Shown here: in pieces, positions 5,383 to 9,001 of the stretch
Numbering within the stretch: position 1 is the stretch's first letter
How the letters are laid out: every line of letters starts with the position of its first letter
Assembly: GCA_964486825.1 (NCBI GenBank)
Contig: CAZAQS010000198.1
Location: 1 to 9,001, forward strand
DNA: 9,001 nt
DNA from: CAZAQS01 sp964486825
Lineage (GTDB): Bacteria > Chloroflexota > Anaerolineae > Anaerolineales > UBA4823
Direction of reading: 5' to 3'
Program-made: the position numbers and the translations under genes
The notes under the pieces: model-generated
Seen by the model: the letters and a program-made list of their open reading frames with translations, nothing else
What the model was told of the DNA's origin: nothing
Database searches by the model: none

Positions 5383-6234
5383 ATGTTTCGGATCGTTGCG
5401 GTGAGAAAGGGGATCAGGCTAAACCAGCCCTTCGTGCTGGTTTCCAGCAGCCTGCTGATCCTGCTGGTGGGGGTGCTGGACGTATTGACAGGGAATGAGA
5501 TTTCCCTGGCTTTTTTCTACCTTATGCCTGTCGCCTTCGTAGCCTGGTTCACAGGCCGTTGGAATGGTATCCTTTATGCGGTTGTCAGCGTGCTGATCGA
5601 GCGCATCGCCAGCGCTTTGGGTGGGGCGCCGGTGGGCATATCGGTGACGCCTTATTGGAACTCGACCGTTCTGTTGCTGTTCTTCCTGGTCGTGGTATAC
5701 CTGCTAACAGAGTTCAAGAACCGCCTGGAGCGAGAAGAGATCCTCTCGCGCACCGATCCATTGACAGAGGTCGCCAACAGCCGTTACTTCTACACCCTGG
5801 CTGAGATGGAGATCGAGAGGCTTTCGCGCTACGAGCACCCCTTCACGGTCGCCTATATGGATGTCGACAACTTCAAGGGGATCAACGACCGTTTCGGACA
5901 CCGGGCAGGCGATGAGCTGTTGTGTGTGGTGGCCAATACGATGCAGAACAACCTGCGCATCACCGATACCGTGGCTCGCCTGGGCGGCGATGAGTTTATC
6001 ATCTTGCTACCCGAGACAAAGGGGGAGGGCGCCCTGACCATCTTCTTCCGTCTGCGCCAGTTGCTGATGTCTGCCATGGAAACCAGGGGTTGGGACGTGA
6101 CCTTCAGCGTGGGCGCCATAACCTTTATCAGCCCGCCCATGTCGGTGGATAGCATGATCAAGTCCGTCGACCACTTGATGTACACGGTTAAAACCAGCGG
6201 AAAAGACCGCATCCAACACGAGATTTACGAGTAG
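5383..6234 (+). CDS. Membrane-bound diguanylate cyclase (GGDEF) with product-inhibition site
   Basis: The enzyme condenses two GTP to cyclic di-GMP at the cytoplasmic face of the membrane. ATG 5383 (283 aa) is chosen because AGGAGG lies five bases before it; ATG 5281 (AGGAG nine bases upstream, 317 aa) and GTG 5242 (330 aa) are in frame and would add a Ser/Pro/Gln-rich, probably disordered extension. Four predicted membrane spans lie at about 18-36, 39-57, 61-78 and 95-111, with a very short segment between each, so little is exposed outside. The GGDEF domain runs from about 122 to the end: DPLTEVANSRYF (125-136; family usually NRR, here NSR), YMDVDNFKGINDRFGH with metal ligand D160, GDELL (176-180), then R-L-G-G-D-E-F at 199-205. 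The upstream R192-I-T-D195 fits the RxxD inhibitory I-site spacing. All key residues are present, so it should be active. No EAL domain is fused. It diverges from fmt and precedes the membrane regulator in the same direction. Confidence 0.92.
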   Translation: MFRIVAVRKGIRLNQPFVLVSSSLLILLVGVLDVLTGNEISLAFFYLMPVAFVAWFTGRWNGILYAVVSVLIERIASALGGAPVGISVTPYWNSTVLLLFFLVVVYLLTEFKNRLEREEILSRTDPLTEVANSRYFYTLAEMEIERLSRYEHPFTVAYMDVDNFKGINDRFGHRAGDELLCVVANTMQNNLRITDTVARLGGDEFIILLPETKGEGALTIFFRLRQLLMSAMETRGWDVTFSVGAITFISPPMSVDSMIKSVDHLMYTVKTSGKDRIQHEIYE

Positions 6235-6371
6235 AAGACTTTTTTCCCTTCCTAAACCAGATTGTGTTTTTTCCTGTAACCAGAAGAAGGTCTATTTATA
6301 AATCGTAGAACCTGCCTGATTATAGACTTGGTTGCCTGTTGTGATTGTAGGCCTGGCTTGGCTTGCATGAG

Positions 6372-8603
6372 ATGATCGACTTACGCTTCATCGCCACCTA
6401 CTTCCTGGTTATCCTGGTCTATTTAGGCCTGGCAGTATATGTCATCACCCGCAATCCGCGCCGTCCAAACAGTTGGGTGTTCGGCGCCTGCTGCCTGCTC
6501 ATTAGTATTGTTTTCACCGCCAACTTGTTTCTTTTCCCCGCTCCTGGTAACTCACCTCCACTGATCCCGTTTCCGCTACGCGTCAAATGGTTAGCAGTTT
6601 GCCTGATACCCCCGATCTATTTCCACCTGGTATCGGATTACTTTTCTGGCGCCTGGAGATTTTTCCACAGCCCTCGATTTCTTGCCGTACTCTATTTTGT
6701 TAGCCTGGCCTTTGCCGGAAACGCCCTGCTAGGTGATTGGCTTTTAACCGGCGCTTATTTCCGTCTTCCAGACCATATTATCGGCCCGGCCCCTGGCCCC
6801 CTGATGCCAATCTTTGCTGTTTTCTTTGCAACTGTGATCCTGGCAGGCACCCTGGGGCTGGTGGTCGCTTACCGGAGCGCCCGATCGACCTCAGTAAAAG
6901 CCCAGATACTGCAGCTTCTGACGCCCACCTTGATCCTGTTTGTAGGTAGCCTCATCAATTGGGCCCTAGTGTTAACGAGAGCCAGCAGCGGGATCTCTGT
7001 TGACATAGCCAATATACTGACCATTCTGGCAGCTTTCTTTTTCGCGCGCGCCATCTTGCAGCACGGTTTCTTTGTTGGAAGCCCTTCATTCGCCAGGTCG
7101 CTCGTATCTACGTTGGTTGCCACTGCACTGATCATCCTCATCCTGATCCCAGCCATATTCATGGACCAGGTCTTGATAACCCGCCAGGTTACCGAGTACC
7201 CATTTGTCACCGGCCTGCTGGTGGTCGTGGTAGCCATTTCCTTTCCTTTTTTCCGGGCCTGGTTCATGCCTGTGTTCGAGCGGTTCTTCGACCGGAACGT
7301 GGCCTCCCAGCTCGATTCTTTTTCGAAGCTGGCCCAGGGAATTAAAAGCGACCACGATCCCGAACGCTGGCAGGCGGAGCTGTTGTCGATTGCATGCTCG
7401 GTGCTGGGGGTCAGGGGTGGCTACCTGGGGCTATCCGAGCCTGAAACAATGCCTGGAACAGCCATGGTCCGCTCTACCAGTGGGGAGATGGGCGTAAAAC
7501 CCGGAGATCGGATTCACCTGCCGGCATTGAGCAGCACCGAGCCGCAACTGGTGACTGTACTGCCATTCCATGAGATCGAAGGGAATGGCTTGCAGGATGT
7601 GGCAGTGGTTTGCCGCCTTACCACTACCCAAGGCAGGCAGGGTTTTCTAGCCCTGGCGGGTAAAAGCTCGCAGAAGCCTTTCACCCAGGAAGAATTGTCG
7701 ATCTTGGGTAGCCTGGCTCGCCAGGTCGAAGTTGCTATGGACGCACCCCTCCGACCGGCGGCTCCCCATTCAGGGATAAGCGCTCGGAACCTTCCCGAGC
7801 AAACCATACGGGAAACAGATCACCAAATTTCTACCCCAGGACCGGGCATTTTTGAGCACAGCTCTTCTGCGGTCCCAGAGCTTCACATCGATGTCCTGGG
7901 TCCCCTGCAGGTTTTTGTGGGCGGGCAACGTGTAGCCGAATCGGATTGGGGCTCCGAAAAGGCGAAGGGATTACTGGCCTACTTGCTTTGGAAAGGTGCG
8001 CAGGGGGCAGGCAAAGATGAAATCTTATTCTACCTGTGGCCAGACCTGGCAGATGGAAATGCCAACAATGTATTTCACGTGACCATGAATCGCTTGAGAC
8101 GTGTGCTGGCGCCTGGGCCCGGTAAGCCGCGCGAATCCAAAAACATCCTCCACCAGGGCAGCAAGTACCGCTTCAACTTCGATTCTGCACATCCTCTGGA
8201 TGTAGCATTCTTCCAGGAGTGCGCTGCGGGAGCGTCTCCAGAAGCATTGAAAAGAGCGGTCTCTTTATACCGAGGACCTTACCTGGAGGATGTAAGCTGG
8301 GCCTTGCCGGCGGAAGTAGAGATCCAGCGCCGGATCTATGAGCTGATGTATGAATCCGTACTGCGCCGCTTGATCGATGTTTCTGGTGGATCACAATCCG
8401 AGATTTATATGCAAAAGCTGTTAGCTGTCGAACCGGCGGACGAAGCCACCTGGAGCCGGTTGGTGGGGTATTATCTTCGCAACGGGCGGCAGCAGCTCGC
8501 CAGGCAGCAGGTGGTCCGTTGGGAGAAGGAGTGGCAAACCATGGAGTTGTCGCCTTCGCCTGAGATCCTTTCGCTCTGGTCGAGGGTGAAAACATTCCGT
8601 TGA
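6372..8603 (+). CDS. Membrane-anchored transcriptional regulator: multi-TM + GAF-like + winged helix + BTAD
   Basis: The protein is 743 aa from ATG 6372; a TTG at 6363 would add three residues, and no clear ribosome site helps decide. Residues (numbered from ATG 6372) about 5-295 hold eight or nine hydrophobic spans; the opening (YLGLAVYVITRNPRRPNSW) resembles the N-terminal 7TM sensor region of histidine kinases. About 315-457 looks GAF-like: SFSKLAQGI, LLSIACSVLGVRGGYLGL, and the closing PFTQEELSILGSLARQVEVAM. A Pro/Ser/Thr-rich linker follows (458-500). About 504-602 is an OmpR-type winged helix (VLGPLQVFVGG, SEKAKGLLAYLLW, EILFYLWPDLADGNANNVFHVTMNRLRRVL). About 604-740 is a bacterial transcriptional activator domain (PLDVAFFQEC, AVSLYRGPYLEDV, a TPR-like RRIYELMYESVLRRLI). 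There is no kinase H-box or ATPase site. It should sense a membrane or cytoplasmic signal and act on DNA directly as a SARP-like activator; signal and targets are unknown. It follows the diguanylate cyclase by 137 bases and is followed by a hairpin terminator. Confidence 0.88.
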   Translation: MIDLRFIATYFLVILVYLGLAVYVITRNPRRPNSWVFGACCLLISIVFTANLFLFPAPGNSPPLIPFPLRVKWLAVCLIPPIYFHLVSDYFSGAWRFFHSPRFLAVLYFVSLAFAGNALLGDWLLTGAYFRLPDHIIGPAPGPLMPIFAVFFATVILAGTLGLVVAYRSARSTSVKAQILQLLTPTLILFVGSLINWALVLTRASSGISVDIANILTILAAFFFARAILQHGFFVGSPSFARSLVSTLVATALIILILIPAIFMDQVLITRQVTEYPFVTGLLVVVVAISFPFFRAWFMPVFERFFDRNVASQLDSFSKLAQGIKSDHDPERWQAELLSIACSVLGVRGGYLGLSEPETMPGTAMVRSTSGEMGVKPGDRIHLPALSSTEPQLVTVLPFHEIEGNGLQDVAVVCRLTTTQGRQGFLALAGKSSQKPFTQEELSILGSLARQVEVAMDAPLRPAAPHSGISARNLPEQTIRETDHQISTPGPGIFEHSSSAVPELHIDVLGPLQVFVGGQRVAESDWGSEKAKGLLAYLLWKGAQGAGKDEILFYLWPDLADGNANNVFHVTMNRLRRVLAPGPGKPRESKNILHQGSKYRFNFDSAHPLDVAFFQECAAGASPEALKRAVSLYRGPYLEDVSWALPAEVEIQRRIYELMYESVLRRLIDVSGGSQSEIYMQKLLAVEPADEATWSRLVGYYLRNGRQQLARQQVVRWEKEWQTMELSPSPEILSLWSRVKTFR

Positions 8604-8627
8604 ATTAACCGCCTCCTTTCAATTTTG

Positions 8628-8668
8628 TTAAATAGCGGCTCGATACTGGAGCCGCTATTTAAGTTTCT
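8628..8668 (+). terminator. Stem-loop terminator after the membrane regulator gene
   Basis: TTAAATAGCGGCTC (8628-8641) pairs perfectly with GAGCCGCTATTTAA (8649-8662), a 14-bp stem with a 7-nt loop, starting 25 bases after the regulator stop. The tail GTTTCT is short in U, so it is a moderate intrinsic terminator for plus-strand transcripts; on the minus strand no U-tract follows. Confidence 0.7.
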
Positions 8669-8774
8669 CGTAAGTGCTGTTTGGTAGGATTTGATGAAGG
8701 AATGAACAGCTGCTACTCCCAAATGGGAAAAGCTACCCGTCAATTAGATACTTCGAGTGATCCTTATCCAGGGG

Positions 8775-8822
8775 AAAAGGCATCATGCTCAGTCGCGCCA
8801 GCGACTGAGCATGATGCCTTTT
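8775..8822. terminator. Perfect 22-bp hairpin, bidirectional terminator type
   Basis: Bases 8775-8796 are perfectly inverted at 8801-8822 with loop GCCA. The arms begin AAAAGGC and end GCCTTTT, so the structure carries an A-tract on one side and a T-tract on the other and could stop transcription from both directions. It isolates the regulator gene from the gene that begins at 8937. The frames that run through it on either strand look non-coding. Confidence 0.75.
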
Positions 8823-8936
8823 ATGCTTGTGGTTCTTTCACAGGATTCGTTCAACATCCAGGTCTGCCTGGTATGGCCATACTATTTGTCAATCTACCTT
8901 GCTCTCAAGCAAGTAGGAGCGCCGGAGGATGTCTTT

Positions 8937-9001
8937 ATGAAGCGTAACTTCAATTCTCAATATTTCTTCTCGATTGTTTGGAGAGTAACAATGGTGTTGA
9001 T
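8937..9001 (+). CDS. Start of an unidentified gene running off the right edge
   Basis: ATG 8937 is preceded by GGAGG (8924-8928) with an 8-base spacer, and the frame is open to the end of the window. The 21 visible residues, MKRNFNSQYFFSIVWRVTMV plus Leu, have a basic N-terminus followed by a hydrophobic stretch, which suggests a signal peptide or a first membrane span. The family cannot be told from so little. The upstream bidirectional hairpin makes it a separate transcription unit. Confidence 0.5.
   Translation, partial: MKRNFNSQYFFSIVWRVTMVL

Larger units (their letters stand above)
8604..8936. other. Non-coding region between the membrane regulator and the next gene
   Basis: This 333-base gap contains the two hairpins at 8628-8662 and 8775-8822. 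It also holds a small dyad TCCCA-AA-TGGGA near 8717-8728, CCAGG/CCTGG arms at 8858-8871, and an exact 12-bp palindrome GTATGGCCATAC at 8871-8882. No tRNA or other RNA gene was recognised. A promoter for the gene at 8937 should lie after 8822, but no good -35/-10 pair stands out. Confidence 0.5.

Noticed and set aside
6235..6371. Separate promoter for the membrane regulator (TATAAA at 6297-6302)
   Set aside because: No acceptable -35 at the right spacing; the gap is AT-rich enough for chance hexamers. It may still hold a promoter, but I cannot point to one.
8871..8882. 12-bp perfect palindrome GTATGGCCATAC as an operator
   Set aside because: Perfect 12-bp palindromes are expected a couple of times by chance in 9 kb, and no second site or promoter supports it; noted only in the intergenic entry.
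8681..8947. 88-aa plus-strand frame after the regulator
   Set aside because: It starts at TTG without a ribosome site, runs straight through a perfect 22-bp terminator-like hairpin, has no family features and overlaps a better start at 8937.

Overview
The window looks like chromosomal DNA of an uncultivated bacterium, most probably a member of the Chloroflexota (Anaerolineae-like). Pointers are the lipoprotein with a long Thr/Pro-rich linker ahead of LVIVD-type beta-propeller repeats, a regulator with a BTAD output domain behind a multi-span membrane region, a GxxExxY-family gene beside a short tandem repeat, and moderately high GC coding DNA with AT-rich gaps. The assignment is inference from gene style; there is no rRNA or other phylogenetic marker here. 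No rRNA, tRNA, transposase, integrase or CRISPR array was seen.

Layout. (1) 1-169: the acidic C-terminal end of a plus-strand gene that starts outside the window, converging with only 3 bases between stops on (2) 173-517, a small minus-strand protein with a CxH...CxxC metal-binding tail. (3) 541-626: a tandem repeat of CACTGA-based 7-9 bp units that decays into AT-rich DNA up to about 777. (4) From 808: a GxxExxY-family (PD-(D/E)XK fold) gene that loses its family match at about 1083, exactly where the 3' end of an oppositely oriented lipoprotein gene begins. Both genes now read out into each other's antisense strand, so this is a rearrangement scar or an assembly join. (5) 952-3216, 3369-3920 and 4023-4940: three minus-strand genes, namely the LVIVD lipoprotein, msrA (methionine sulfoxide reductase A) and fmt (methionyl-tRNA formyltransferase). 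(6) 4941-5382: a divergent intergenic region with a good sigma-70-type promoter and several dyad symmetries, leading to (7) a membrane diguanylate cyclase. (8) 6372-8603: a large membrane regulator with many TM segments, a GAF-like domain, an OmpR-like winged helix and a BTAD domain. (9) 8604-8936: a non-coding stretch with two strong hairpins. (10) 8937 to the right edge: the start of another plus-strand gene.

How they work together. fmt and msrA are housekeeping genes (formylation of initiator Met-tRNA, repair of oxidised Met) and do not form an evident system with their neighbours. The diguanylate cyclase and the membrane-anchored BTAD regulator are adjacent and co-oriented with a 137-base gap. 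Both couple a membrane region to a cytoplasmic output (c-di-GMP synthesis, and DNA binding), so a shared signalling role is plausible but unproven. The two most noteworthy items are the regulator's architecture and the repeat / GxxExxY / lipoprotein junction.
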